This document shows positions 1 to 10,705 of a stretch of 64,000 nucleotides of DNA, piece by piece. This stretch comes from Siphonodentalium dalli (taxonomy: Eukaryota > Mollusca > Scaphopoda > Gadilida > Siphonodentaliidae). The stretch lies in assembly GCA_032622095.1 (NCBI GenBank), contig CP136069.1, positions 120,642,126-120,706,125 of the forward strand, written 5' to 3'. The first letter of the stretch is position 1. Every line of letters starts with the position of its first letter. A model generated the notes under the pieces. The model saw only the letters and a program-made list of their open reading frames with translations. It made no database searches and was not told where the DNA came from. The translations under genes were made by a program, and so were the position numbers.

Positions 1-714
1 TTTGTTCTCAGTTGTTAGCAAAATATGCTTCTTGGCTTCAACTTAGCTGCACAATGTCGCATTGCAAAGAACATTGCACATGTGTTTCCTTTTATTTGCA
101 TAATTATGCTTTATATACATCACATGCATGACACATGCAATATTGGGTATGCATTCGTTGCTAATTATTGCATTGCGTGGAACAGTGGGACCATATTGTT
201 TTGCTTAATTATGCTTTCCGTGAACATGCATGGACACATGTACTATTTGGTCCACGTCACACTATTTCAACTAAAATATCTCTGACTCGGTGGTCTTCAC
301 CGTCGTGCATATACAGTACTAAACACGGTACTAAACGGAATGACCCAATTCTTAATATTCAAAACATAGACTTATCAATGGGGACAATACCCGCGTTTAT
401 CCAGAGATTATCGCACCACCCAGACTCGTGATACAAAGCTGTTGATTTTAGCCTGGATTGTTATACGTTTAATATTACTTTCCAAAAGTAAATAAGCTTC
501 AGCACCCCATGTTTCTTTTACGTTGATCCTTATTTGTTCAAGACGTTTGCTCTTCATAATTTAGCTCTGATAAAACTGATACATGCCAAACGAAAACAGT
601 CGCTTTTCTTTGATATATGTGAACCGTGTGCACATAGCTAGATACGTGCGAACTATCTCTAGGTACCAGTATACATGTATTTACATTACGATACCCCCGT
701 AACGATCCATGAGG
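1..714. other. non-coding, no supported feature
   Basis: Only short open frames without protein-like character occur here. I see no repeat structure, RNA gene or recognisable domain. Confidence 0.5.
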
Positions 715-1130
715 GGATATATAGGAATAAGTGTGTCCGTCCGCCTGGACGCAACTCTGTCCGAGCTTTCATTCCTACATTTTTGGTTATTTTATTTTAA
801 CTCTTAAAATTGGCACAGATATTTGGTACCAAGCATTGAAACCTGTGAACCGACGATTATGATGTTTATATGACACTTTTAGTAGGGTTATCCCCTTTTT
901 TGCGTTTAGAAAATGTTCGTCCGAGTTTGTATTCATGTTTCGGTCAATCTTTTAAAAGCTTGGCACTGATATTTAACGCTATGCGAACCTGTGCACCGGC
1001 GATTATGAGCTCGTTCGGCCATTTTTGAGTGGAGTTATTCCCCTTTTTTACTTAGACATTTTCGCAACATGCAGCATTTCGTCCGAGCTTGTATTCCTTT
1101 TGATTGTTTTTTTTCTTTCGAAAAAGAAAC
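715..1130. repeat. degenerate tandem repeat, ~160 bp period
   Basis: The block starting GTCCGAGCTT (about 762) recurs as GTCCGAGTTT (about 919) and GTCCGAGCTT (about 1081). Each is followed by related text: a 'cttaaaattggcacagatatt' type segment, 'gaacctgtg(a/c)acc', 'gcgattatga' and a 'ttatcccctttttt' end. Two copies are reasonably complete and the third is truncated. There is no coding potential. Confidence 0.6.
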
Positions 1131-2337
1131 AAATATGTCAATATGGCTGCCCTTAATGTAATCCAACTGTTCTGCAGGGGTATCCTTGGTCCCCATATCT
1201 AGTTCAGATTGAGAAAATTACCACTTATATGTGGATAACTGTCATCTGTTTGTGTTTGGGGTGACTCAGTATGCAAGATTTGTCGCTCACCGGGTCGCCA
1301 TAAGCCATCCATCAAAGCTGCTGTATCGATTCCAGATGATCTATAACTTTCAGTTTTTGTTATAATGATGATCACCCCGATAGTAGTACGTTACATCTTA
1401 ATTACAATGACTTTTGTACACATGTAGTTCACACAGTGAACGACTTACTAGTGAACAATCAATATTAAGGAAGCATTGAAATGTGTGTGTTGTTCCCAGA
1501 TTATGTATATGTTTAGGGCAAACATATACACTAATGTTATGAGAGAGTACAACTATATAGTCAGTTACGATCATCACATCCACTGACTTCAAGCATTGTG
1601 AATAAAAAGTCACCAAATTTCTAATTATTAGTCAATTATGGTGGGTTTTATATGATCACTATCTGATGATGTTTTCCACTGATAATATGAATTACCAAAA
1701 GAAGCCAAGCATATGCATTAACTTTAGAGGTAATCAATCTTTGGTAACTATGGATGTGAACAGACATACCAATATTAAACCTTTACTTGTTGTAGTACTC
1801 ATAACTAGTGTTTCCAAATAACCACTCTGATCACAACCATTGAAAGAATATTTGAAAGTTATTTTATCTATTGGTGCCACTAATTATCAATCGTAAATTT
1901 ATCTCAATGTTGTATATGCACCTAGCTAATTCTGAATAAATATGGCAATTGTTCATCTTCGCCGGTATAGCCTACATGTATATTATATTTGTTTGTTACC
2001 ACCGAGTGTGGTATCAGATAATGTTCTGCTGACTAAACACTAGCATTCTCTGAACTTGACCAATTGGCTCTTCAGCTGACATAATACTTGAGGATAGCAT
2101 GTGTCTTTCTCGAATTATGAGTGCTTGAGTATGTTCGTCTTTGGTGACACGGCCAAGTGTCATAGGGCTTCAGTATAATCAACGTAGCATGTTTAAATTA
2201 TGATCATGATCATTGTGGTCACACTAACAATGTTAGTCACTTAGATATTTTCGCAAGGATAAATATTTAATGATTTAAAAATAGATATTGATATAAAACA
2301 AAAAAATAATGACATTAAGAAGGACAATACCGGGTTA
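1131..2337. other. non-coding, no supported feature
   Basis: AT-rich anonymous sequence. It ends at a run of 17 C (2338-2354). Confidence 0.5.
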
Positions 2338-2514
2338 CCCCCCCCCCCCCCCCCAAATCACTCTTTCACATAAAGATTAATAAATTTTTAATAAATGATA
2401 CATATAAAAATACTTGTAGTTCATCAAAATTATTTAAATTATTGTGTATTTTACCTTTGTCTGTTAGATTTTACGTGTTTTAGTCATCAATTGTGAACCG
2501 ACCAGAAAACGATG

Positions 2515-2632
2515 ATTTAATTTGGCCTAAGTTTTTTTTAATTTGGCCACAAAACATTTGGCTAAAGTTTTTTTCATTTGGCTAATAAAATTTTCATTTG
2601 GCTAAACTTTTGACTAAAGTTTTTTTCGGTCC
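2515..2632. repeat. short ATTTGGC(T/C)AAA repeats
   Basis: ATTTGGCC or ATTTGGCTAA recurs at least five times, separated by runs of T (aagttttttt, aaaatttt). This is a low-complexity cluster with no evident function. Confidence 0.6.
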
Positions 2633-2986
2633 AGCGCGAACACTGAAGTCTAACATACATGTACGTACCATAAATAATGTCATTACCCCTCAAGATTAAG
2701 ATCAGAGTTGTGCAACAAACAGGTTTATTACACGCTTGTTCCCAGAAATACAGTGTATATTATTGCTGTTCCATATTTACAAATCCGCATGGAACGTACG
2801 TTCCATACGCGACGCGTCTCGTTGATGTAAAATGATGTACATGACGTTCGCCTCAACCATGAAACTGGTACTATTTAAATAAAAGAATAATCACGGATGA
2901 CAAACACGCCCTGTATGAGCCTAAATAAACCTTCTAATCCTGTATTTTTAATTCAAACGGATTCTACGACGCGAAGCGTGTAATAA

Positions 2987-3116
2987 ACACAGAACGACCC
3001 GATGTGTAAATGGGTTTGTCGATACGGCACTCGTGCTGTCGCGGAAGGATAGAACTCGAGGCGCAAGCACTCGTGCCGTATCGACAAACCCATTTACACA
3101 TCGTGTCGTTCTGTGT
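2987..3116. repeat. inverted repeat with 51-bp arms (hairpin)
   Basis: Left arm 2987-3037 (starts ACACAGAACGAC) is the reverse complement of right arm 3066-3116 (ends GTCGTTCTGTGT) with about 3 mismatches. The spacer is 28 bp. The outer words GCGTGTAATAAA (about 2977) and TTTATTACACGC (about 2726) form a second, wider inverted pair, so the hairpin may be one end of a small foldback element. A short (AATT)n run follows at about 3146-3165. Confidence 0.8.
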
Positions 3117-3169
3117 ATATATGTTATATTCTGATGTTAATAATAAATTAATTAATTAATTAATTGAGC

Positions 3170-3812
3170 AGGTGACACATCGGAGTGTCTTGCACAAACA
3201 GATGCCCGGACTCCATGTATCCAAGAATCACCAACTAAATACTAGTACAAGTGACATTTAACTTTTAAGAAATGTCATTTTTGCATGTGAGCCACTGGGT
3301 CCGAGGAACAACCTACGCAGTGCACAAGATGTAAGCTCAAATTCGATTTTGTTCGGTGTCTTCCAACGAATAAGTCATAGCATATCTGCTGAAAACACCT
3401 ATAAATGACTACGGTATCAGGCAAGGAAGTAATCAGCTCGAAGCACTGTATATTAGGCAGAGACCCCGAGCCAACAGAGAGTGCGAAATGAAAATCTAAA
3501 TCCTGAGTGGAGCTGGTACTGAAGAGGGGCAAGGGTGGTCATTTATGTACTTGCCTTACTTACTTGGTCTGCATCGGCACAAATCATGCTCCGTAACAGC
3601 ATGAGTAACTTGGGAAGTTAATTTCTAGTTTTGTGTTGAATAATCATATTATTAAATGATGCATGGGCATATCCTTTAAACTTAAATTTAAAAAATATGT
3701 ATTCAACATGCGCAAGACCCTTAACTTAGGTACTTATCGTGAAAGTGTGGTCTTTAGTAACTATTAAGGACAGGGCATAATTATGTTACCAACCAAGACC
3801 CCAAACTGAAAC
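3170..3812. other. non-coding, no supported feature
   Basis: Anonymous sequence up to the assembly gap. No repeat or coding signal was recognised. Confidence 0.5.
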
Positions 3813-3912
3813 NNNNNNNNNNNNNNNNNNNNNNNNNNNNNNNNNNNNNNNNNNNNNNNNNNNNNNNNNNNNNNNNNNNNNNNNNNNNNNNNNNNNNNNN
3901 NNNNNNNNNNNN
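3813..3912. other. assembly gap, 100 N
   Basis: Exactly 100 N, the conventional filler for a scaffold gap of unknown size. Distances across this point are not reliable. Confidence 0.98.
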
Positions 3913-4280
3913 GCACGGCACACAAGTCATTCTAAATATCCACCCACCCCAATTCATTTCTCCACCCTTGACCGATTTAGGTTATATAAAAGGTGATGTA
4001 GGGTGCCCCCGGGCCCCAAGCCAGTCTAAATATTCACCTCTTTCACATCACCCGATTCAAAGTTGCCACCGCCCAGAGGCGATTAAATATAGAGCACCAA
4101 TGCCACTTCTCGAGTCCTCGACCGATTTAAGTCAAACGCAGGGTATTGTAGGATGGCCTCACGCCAATCTAAATATTCACCCCCATCCCGATCCAAAATT
4201 GCCACCGTCCAGAGAGGTTCAAATAGGGCACCCATGCCATGCATTTATCAGCCCCTTGACCGATTTAGGTACAAATATTT
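3913..4280. repeat. degenerate tandem repeat, ~140-150 bp period
   Basis: The word ACCGATTTA(G/A) occurs at 3971, 4121 and 4259, and TCTAAATAT(T/C) at 3931, 4025 and 4168. 'agttgccaccg' and 'attgccaccg' are also repeated. There are about 2.5 degenerate copies, and the array may continue into the gap. The reading frame open at 3968-4282 is a by-product of the repeat. Confidence 0.6.
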
Positions 4281-4285
4281 AAGCT

Positions 4286-5489
4286 TAATCGCAAATAAAA
4301 ATTAATATGCATTGATCCCCCCTGAATTAATTTTAAATGGCACAGGCCTAAACACAACACTAAAGTCTATATATAGGCCCACCATATGAGGGAAGCAAAC
4401 CCCCAGTAACCCCAAGATCCCTTTCATGACCATGAAAATGGTAAACATGTAGATCTGTGCAGGATATATGTCTCTTTTATAAAATACACTAGCTCTCTTG
4501 GATGGAGACACAAATTCTTGGGGACAGGGATGCACGCTATAGCCTTATACAAGTGAGGAGGGCTCTATATTTAATTTTTTTGTCCCTTTAACAGTTGAAA
4601 ACCATGGGGTGGGTCCGGTTTTGGTCGAGGAATAAAATTGCAATGAAAAAAAAAATCCATTCTCATCTTTTCTCATAGTTTATCATGGCTTTTTAAACTT
4701 ATTAATAAGAGACCTGCAGCCCCCCCCCCCCCTCCCGTACCCCCTCAGGCCTTCGGGGGATGCCTTTGGCATATCCTGCTGGGATACTACTCGCATCGAC
4801 AGTATATTTGTAGGAAAGCTACTCGCCACTCGCCTAGAATTATTTTAAGGGAGCCCCCCCCCCCCATTGCTCACCAGTGATTTCCCACATGGAGAGGACT
4901 GGAACTGTGTTTATTTAATCAAATTGATGGTGTTTTTACTTTACACATGCACATATTTTAACCTATTGCTAATAAGGGACACAACTATTCTGTTAAAGTG
5001 GGTATATTACCTTTATAACCATAAATCTTTGGGTTTTTAAAGGTTTTGACACTGGTTTTTGTTGGCATATTTTTCAGCCATGTGCTTTGTTTGTTTATTT
5101 TTTGTGGGTGTACGTGATCAGTGTTCTCTCAGTTCCAGTGCAGACACAATGAGAGACCCTTACCCTGCCAACAACACATTATTTACTAGAATTTACAAGA
5201 TTTTCATCAATTTTGGGGGTGGGTGTCCCATACCTGGGTGGAAAAAACTTACGCTCCCGGGGTGGTGGGTCCCCAAAACGGAAAAACAAAAAATTTCCAC
5301 ATTGTATCCGAAACTTTTTCCTGACCCCTGATCATACATGTATTAAAATGCACTGTACTAAAACAATTTTGGTTGGAATCGTTTCTATATTTCCATCTGT
5401 ACCCCCCCCCCCCCGTATAAACGACGAGGTGCCATAAGTTTATAACACAGAAGGTTGGATTAAATTTACTGCACCTAATATAGAAACAA
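4286..5489. other. non-coding with poly-C tracts
   Basis: No coding or structured repeat was recognised. C runs of 12-13 occur at 4720-4732, 4854-4865 and 5402-5414. Confidence 0.5.
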
Positions 5490-5495
5490 ATATTT

Positions 5496-5549
5496 ACCCC
5501 ACCCCAACAGTACTTAATTCTATAGGATTAAGTACTATTGGGGTGGGTC
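5496..5549. repeat. small hairpin, ~24-bp arms
   Basis: ACCCCACCCCAACAGTACTT (from 5496) pairs with AAGTACTATTGGGGTGGGT (ending 5549) around a short loop near TATAGG, with one or two mismatches. It sits just before dispersed repeat R1. Confidence 0.7.
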
Positions 5550-5576
5550 AATTCTTGTACTGGGGACCTGTATTTA

Positions 5577-7572
5577 GGGGACGTGGCTAGAGTGTCTCCG
5601 TTCGGGGGGGGGGGTGTCCACCTTGGTGAATTTCCAACTGCAATTCCCCCTTGAATCAGAAGCAGACCACACAACACACAAGTCTTGCATAATTCCATTT
5701 ACACCCCCCCCCCACCCCCTTGCACCTCAGTACTCATATGGACCTAATATATCCTAGATATTCATAAACCATGGTTCTATATTCCCGGTATGAGAACATA
5801 AAGATATTCTCTAACCTGAAAAATTGCATAAATCCAAGAGACAAGAGACCAGGACACATCGGTAGAGACGGACTGGGCCAAAAAACCGGCCCGGGAAATT
5901 AATATAATACCGGCCCATTTGTTTGGGGGGGGGGGGGGCGTCCACAGTCCACCTTGGAAAATTCCAACTGCACCCCCCCCCCCCTTGAATCAGAATCAGA
6001 CCAAATACATATTTTTGCATAATTCCATTTGCACCCCCCCCCCCCCATTGAATCAGATGCAGACCAAATACATGTTTTTGCATAATTCCATATATGCACC
6101 TCTGGTCTAATATCCTATATATTCATAAACCATGGTTCTATATATTCCCGGTATGAGACCATTCAGATATTTTTACCTGAAAAATTGCATAAAATCTAAC
6201 ATCTAGCGGTCTAACTCCAGACAATGCACACGGCTACGGACAAGAGACCAGGACACACCGGGCTGTTCATGGTTGTTCGGCCCGGGGTGAGAACATTTTG
6301 AAAACTATACAAGAAAATCTCGAATCCGATAAACTAGACTGGCATCAACTGAAGCGTTCCTATTTTCTTGTAAATTTCAATTGGGGGAGGGGTGCGTAAG
6401 AATTTTTTTGGGATTTACAGCTGGGAGTTACCGTTAAAATCTCGAGATTAATGGGGTCTTTACGTGGTGTTATATGATGCCGACAAGTTCATTTAATGTC
6501 AAAATTACGATTAGCCAATTCGGCTGGTTAAACAACACATGTGGCGGCCCACGTCCGAAATTTTCCCGGTCTCCCGATCGGCCATTTATGTGAGAAGAGT
6601 ACCATCTTATTGGATACACGGCTGGTTAAACAACACATGTGGCGGCCCACGTCGGTTTCATTTGCGGCCCAAGTTGTGGTTGGGCGGCCCAACCACATAT
6701 ACCCCCCCCCCCCCCAAACCGTAAAAAAAACCCTCCGATTCTCGCTTGATAGAAAATCACGTGGAATCAAAAAATTTCCGGCCTCCGGCCCATCGGGAAA
6801 TTTCCCGGTCTCCCGATCGGCCAGTCCGCCTCTGCACATCGGGCTGACCATGGCAAATTCTCCAACTGATGACCATTTCAGTCCACAGGTTTGACCAAAT
6901 GTAGTAAAATATTGTTTTCCTAAACTAATTACCAGTTTTTTTATTGGCAACGGGGAAAGGACAATGACACACCGGGACGACCATGGTTCGGCGCAGACCC
7001 CCGGTGTGCGAAATTTTTTTTAATCTGAACAAGAAAATCGCAAAATCCTAGAATCTAGACTAACCTCAAGGCTTCCTAGAATGGAAATTTCAAACCTAAC
7101 ACCCCCCCACTTAGGTTGAAAATTTCCAACTGATGACAATTCCAATGACAATGTTGACCAAATGTATGACAATATTGTTTTCTCAAATTAACTAGCAGTT
7201 CTGACTGGCCACGGGGGAGAGACCAGGACACAAGCTTTTCAAGTGTTGGAAATTTCCAACATGTCACCCCCACCCCTAAGGTTGGAAAATTTCCAACTGA
7301 TGACCATTTCAGTCCAAAAGTTTGACCAAAAATAGGAAAATATGCAAATATTGGTCCAAAAACAATTAATTCCCCCCCAATAAATTGTTTGAAAATCAAA
7401 CTACAAGAACATTTTCAACCACCTATTGGTGTGAAATGTCCAACTATATACTGTTTTGGCAGGTATGAAATTTCCAACTGTTGACAATTTTGACCAAAGT
7501 TGGGGGTGGGGGGGGGGGGGGGGTGAGACACCCGCCTCCCCCAACCCCCCACCCTGTCGCCACGTCTATGCC
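5577..7572 (+). mobile_element. dispersed repeat R1, copy A (non-autonomous)
   Basis: The same ordered text recurs at 50604-50999 and 52188-53270: GACGTGGCTAGAG, then 'ccttggg(a)aattccaactgca', 'ttgaatcagaatcagacc', 'cataattccattt', 'ttctatattcccgg', 'gacaagagaccagg', 'aagaaaatcgcaaatcct' and 'ttggaaaatttccaactgatgacc'. The beginning (GGACGTGGCTAGAG) and end (CTGTCGCCACGTCT) form an imperfect inverted pair, suggesting a DNA transposon of hAT-like type; this class call is inference. Copy A contains extra internal duplications of the first ~340 bp and, near 6521-6822, duplicated segments (CGGCTGGTTAAACAACACAT at 6521 and 6619; TTTCCCGGTCTCCCGATCGG twice). No transposase is visible. Poly-C/G tracts in this copy are much longer than at the same sites in the other copies. 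Confidence 0.7.
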
Positions 7573-7803
7573 TGTGTTCAGAAATCCATGCTTTCGTAAA
7601 TTACTTTGAACCCAGAAAGCACGTAAACAGTGACATGTCGACAAACACACATATTAATTAACACAGCGGCATAAAACCCCAAAAACGGCGCACGATACAA
7701 TTGGATTTTTGTCCAATCTGAGAAAGTAACAATTACAATGTGATGAATTGGCATTCTTCATGACCTTAGTACGTGACGCTGTCACACAAAGAGGACAGCG
7801 TTA

Positions 7804-7990
7804 AAATGACGTCACAACTGATCGAGTGCCACAAAATCAGAAAATGAATCTCTGGAAAGATTTTACATTCACGACGTCGCGGAAATGAAAAAATGACGTC
7901 ATAGCAGATCGAGTTTCACAAAATCAGAAAATAAGTCTGGAAGGATTTAACGTCAGAAGATGAAGCTGGACACACATTAGGCGGCGTCAC
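7804..7990. repeat. two copies of an 88-bp tandem repeat
   Basis: AAATGACGTCA..GATCGAG..CACAAAATCAGAAAAT occurs at about 7804 and again about 88 bp later (7892), followed in each case by 'tctggaa(a/g)gattt'. There is no coding signal. Confidence 0.65.
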
Positions 7991-8281
7991 GAAACTGATT
8001 TTCTGACGGCGAAATTGCTATGGTTGAAACCGGGGGGGGGGGGGGTGGTCATTCACCTTTTTTCCATACAGTAGGCCGGGTGGGTGGGTAGGCCGCGAAA
8101 AAAGTAACTTTTTCCCAAGTGGTCACAATTGTTTCCTCTTACAACATTTCTGCAATGTAATTGCCTCAAAATGTTCAGCATCATTGTATAGGCGTGTACT
8201 AGTATGACACTTAGGGCAGTGCTTAGGGGGTAGTGGCATGGATATAGGCAGGTATAGAAATCCATATTATGAACCAACTCT

Positions 8282-9862
8282 CAGGAATTGGTTACGTAGC
8301 GTTTTTCCGAAGACCCCATATGTAACTCCGAAGGTCCGATTCTCCGAAGGTCAGATTCTCCGACGCCCCGATTCTCCGCAAGCCCATAACTCCGAAGTCC
8401 CGATTCTCCGAAATCCCATAACTCCGAAGACCCATAACTCCGAAAGCCCATAACTCCGAAGGCCTATAACTCCGAAAGCCCATAACTCCGAAGGCCTATA
8501 ACTCCGAACGCCCATAACTCCGAAGGTCTATAACTCCGAAGGGCCGATTCTCCGAAGGTCCGATTCTCCGAAGATCATGTTTTATCGCTTATTAAATAGT
8601 GTACAGTCCAGTGGCGGTGTCAATGGGGCCCATGTGTAACATGCGGCATGTGAAGAATCAAATGGTTCTACGAGTGACTTTTGGGGGTAAAAGGGTGGTC
8701 TAATACCGTTTGGAATTTCACAATTCTTAGAGTGTATTGATAAGTATGGAATGCGCGTATGGTTATATTTTGTATGGAACATGTACATGTAGATAATATA
8801 CCCCCCCCCCTGGAATCCGGCGTCCAGCTTCAAATTGACACTGGAATCCGGCATACGGGTCCAAAATGGGTGGAATCCGGCGTACGAAAAGGGGGGAAGG
8901 GGCCCCTCATATATTGGAAACGTTAACTATGTATTATAATAAGGTGATATATTACACCATCAGTAGTGTGCGACAAGCCTTAATTTTCCACAGAATGCTT
9001 AAATTTATGAAAGAAATACAATTATTTTGCCACAATGTACGTCTTAATACAATTAACATGATTAAAATGTGCACATCTGACTGCATTGGGGTGATTTGAT
9101 GCAATCAGGTTCATTTTATATATGAAAAAGGACAAGTTCTTCCCCGTTCACCCCTGTACATTTTACTCTGGCATCTCATGGGCCAACGTAATGTTATAGT
9201 ATATGGTGTATAGTCAGTGGCGGGCCAGGATTCCCATTTAGGTGGGGGGGGGGGGGGTAGGAAAATTTTGATGCCCCATGACGATTTCGGGCGTTTACAT
9301 GACATTGGACATGTTTTGGTAGGGGCCCATATTGTCTGAAATAGCAAGTAGAGGTTTAATAGGGGCAGTAGGAATTTTGGACCCCTTGGCTTCGCCACTG
9401 GACTGTACACTATTTAGTAAACGATAATACCCCCGATAAAACAAAATCTTCGGAGAATCGGACCTTCGGAGAATCGGACCTTCGGAGTTATGGGCCGTCG
9501 GAGAATCGGGCCTTCGGAGTTATAGATCTTCGGAGAATCGGCCCTTCGGAGTTATAGGTCTTCGGAGTTATAGGTCTTCGGAATATCGGCCCTTCGATGT
9601 TATGGGCGGTTCGCATCAACGTAGGCGCGCGACCGTTTTCTCCGTGTCGTTGTCGTCAGCACCGGTGGCAGAGTGACATCTAATGAAACGAGGCGATCGG
9701 ATCTTCGGAGTTATGGGCCGTCGGAGAATCGGATCTTCGGAGTTATGGGCCGTCGGAGAATCGGATCTTCGGAGTTATGGGCCGTCGGAGAATCGGGTCT
9801 TCGGAGTTGTTGGCCTTCCGTAGTAATAGGTCTTCGGAAAATCGGTCTGACACCCAGGAATT
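8282..9862. mobile_element. foldback element F1 with satellite-built inverted ends
   Basis: An 8-bp direct repeat CAGGAATT (8282-8289 and 9855-9862) brackets a 1565-bp element (8290-9854). Both ends begin GG and run into TTTTCCGAAGACC. The left arm (8300-8580) is a tandem array of a 16-bp unit, (AACTCCGAAGGCCTAT)-like and (GATTCTCCGAAGGTC)-like. The right side (9449-9605 and 9696-9850) is the same array in reverse orientation, interrupted by 90 bp of other sequence. Inside the arrays a further ~39-bp inverted pair (8578-8616 and 9392-9446, containing TAGTGTACAGTCCAGTGGCG) leads into a non-coding core. That core contains three TGGAATCCGGCGT-like repeats near 8811-8885 and a G14 run (9244-9257). 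The target duplication suits hAT (8 bp) or Mutator-like (9 bp) insertion. No transposase is present. Confidence 0.75.
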
Positions 9863-10559
9863 CGCCTTTACATCCGATCACATTGCCATGTACCAATGCT
9901 ACTGGTTCCAGATGGAAATGGACAGTTATGTAGCGCATGAAAAAAGCTATTCATTTATAGCATTATTATTTACTCATTATACCTGATCAGACAGACATAA
10001 TTAGAGGAAAAAACATGAAAATATCATCATGCCAGAAATTATTGAATCCTATTTAAAGCAACATCCAGTGTTAAATCACTGTTAATTTTGATACAGTTTC
10101 CAAGTGATTACTGAAAATCAGTGGAAATTTGGGAAAATGTTCATATAACTTGTTTACAAGTCAATACTGACATGCATCCAATTAGTCTACAAAAACAAAC
10201 TGGACAATTAAATACTGGGTGTAGCTTTATACGAATTCTTATCTCAGACTGAAATTTATGTTTCATTCATTTTTTCATGTGGTTTTTCTCGATGTCGGAA
10301 TGAGTTAGAAGAACCAGAAACGGAAATATGGTAACTGTAATACTGGCCATCAAGCTTAAATGGTGTGACACTACATATACAGATTTGGAAGTAAAAAGGT
10401 GGTGGGTTTCCATGAAATTGGAAAAAATATTTTTTCCTTCAAATAGGGGGGGGGGTGTGGTACGTGGGTACCCAAGAGCCGGAAAATAAAGTTTTTTTCA
10501 GGCTACTTATGTAACTTTTTTTCGACCCCACCCCCACCCGGTTGAAACAGTATTTTCGC
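9863..10559. other. non-coding, no supported feature
   Basis: Anonymous AT-rich sequence with a G9-10 run near 10447. No recognisable gene or repeat. Confidence 0.5.
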
Positions 10560-10584
10560 TCCATAAAGTTGAGGTCGCTTGAAG

Positions 10585-10705
10585 TGTGATATTCCGAGGA
10601 TTTCGAGAGTCCTATGGTCCGTTATTCCGAGGTTTCGATACCCAGAGTGTACATTTGTCCGAGGGTTTGATAGTCCGATGGTTCAACAGTCCGAGGATTC
10701 GATAT
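10585..10705. repeat. degenerate TCCGAGG-TTCGAT minisatellite
   Basis: Variants of ATTCCGAGGATTTCGA and AGTCCGAGGATTCGAT recur about six to seven times at a ~16-18 bp spacing. The unit resembles, but is not identical to, the 16-bp CTCCGAAGG unit of element F1. It may be an isolated, decayed arm of a related element (inference). Confidence 0.5.

Noticed and set aside
4017..4285. Possible proline/histidine-rich exon before the ~142-bp repeat end
   Set aside because: The frame is created by a degenerate tandem repeat next to an assembly gap.
6528..6950. 140-codon minus-strand frame in R1
   Set aside because: Reads through poly-C/G tracts and duplicated segments; the other R1 copies do not keep the frame.
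8300..8580. Evenly spaced 16-bp repeats as a possible CRISPR array
   Set aside because: Units are contiguous with no unique spacers, the same array is inverted at 9449-9850, and the sequence context is eukaryotic.
9210..9402. Separate small MITE with CAGTGGCG-type ends inside F1
   Set aside because: The CAGTGGCG words pair as part of the larger F1 inner inverted repeat (8578-8616 with 9392-9446), and no independent target duplication was found.
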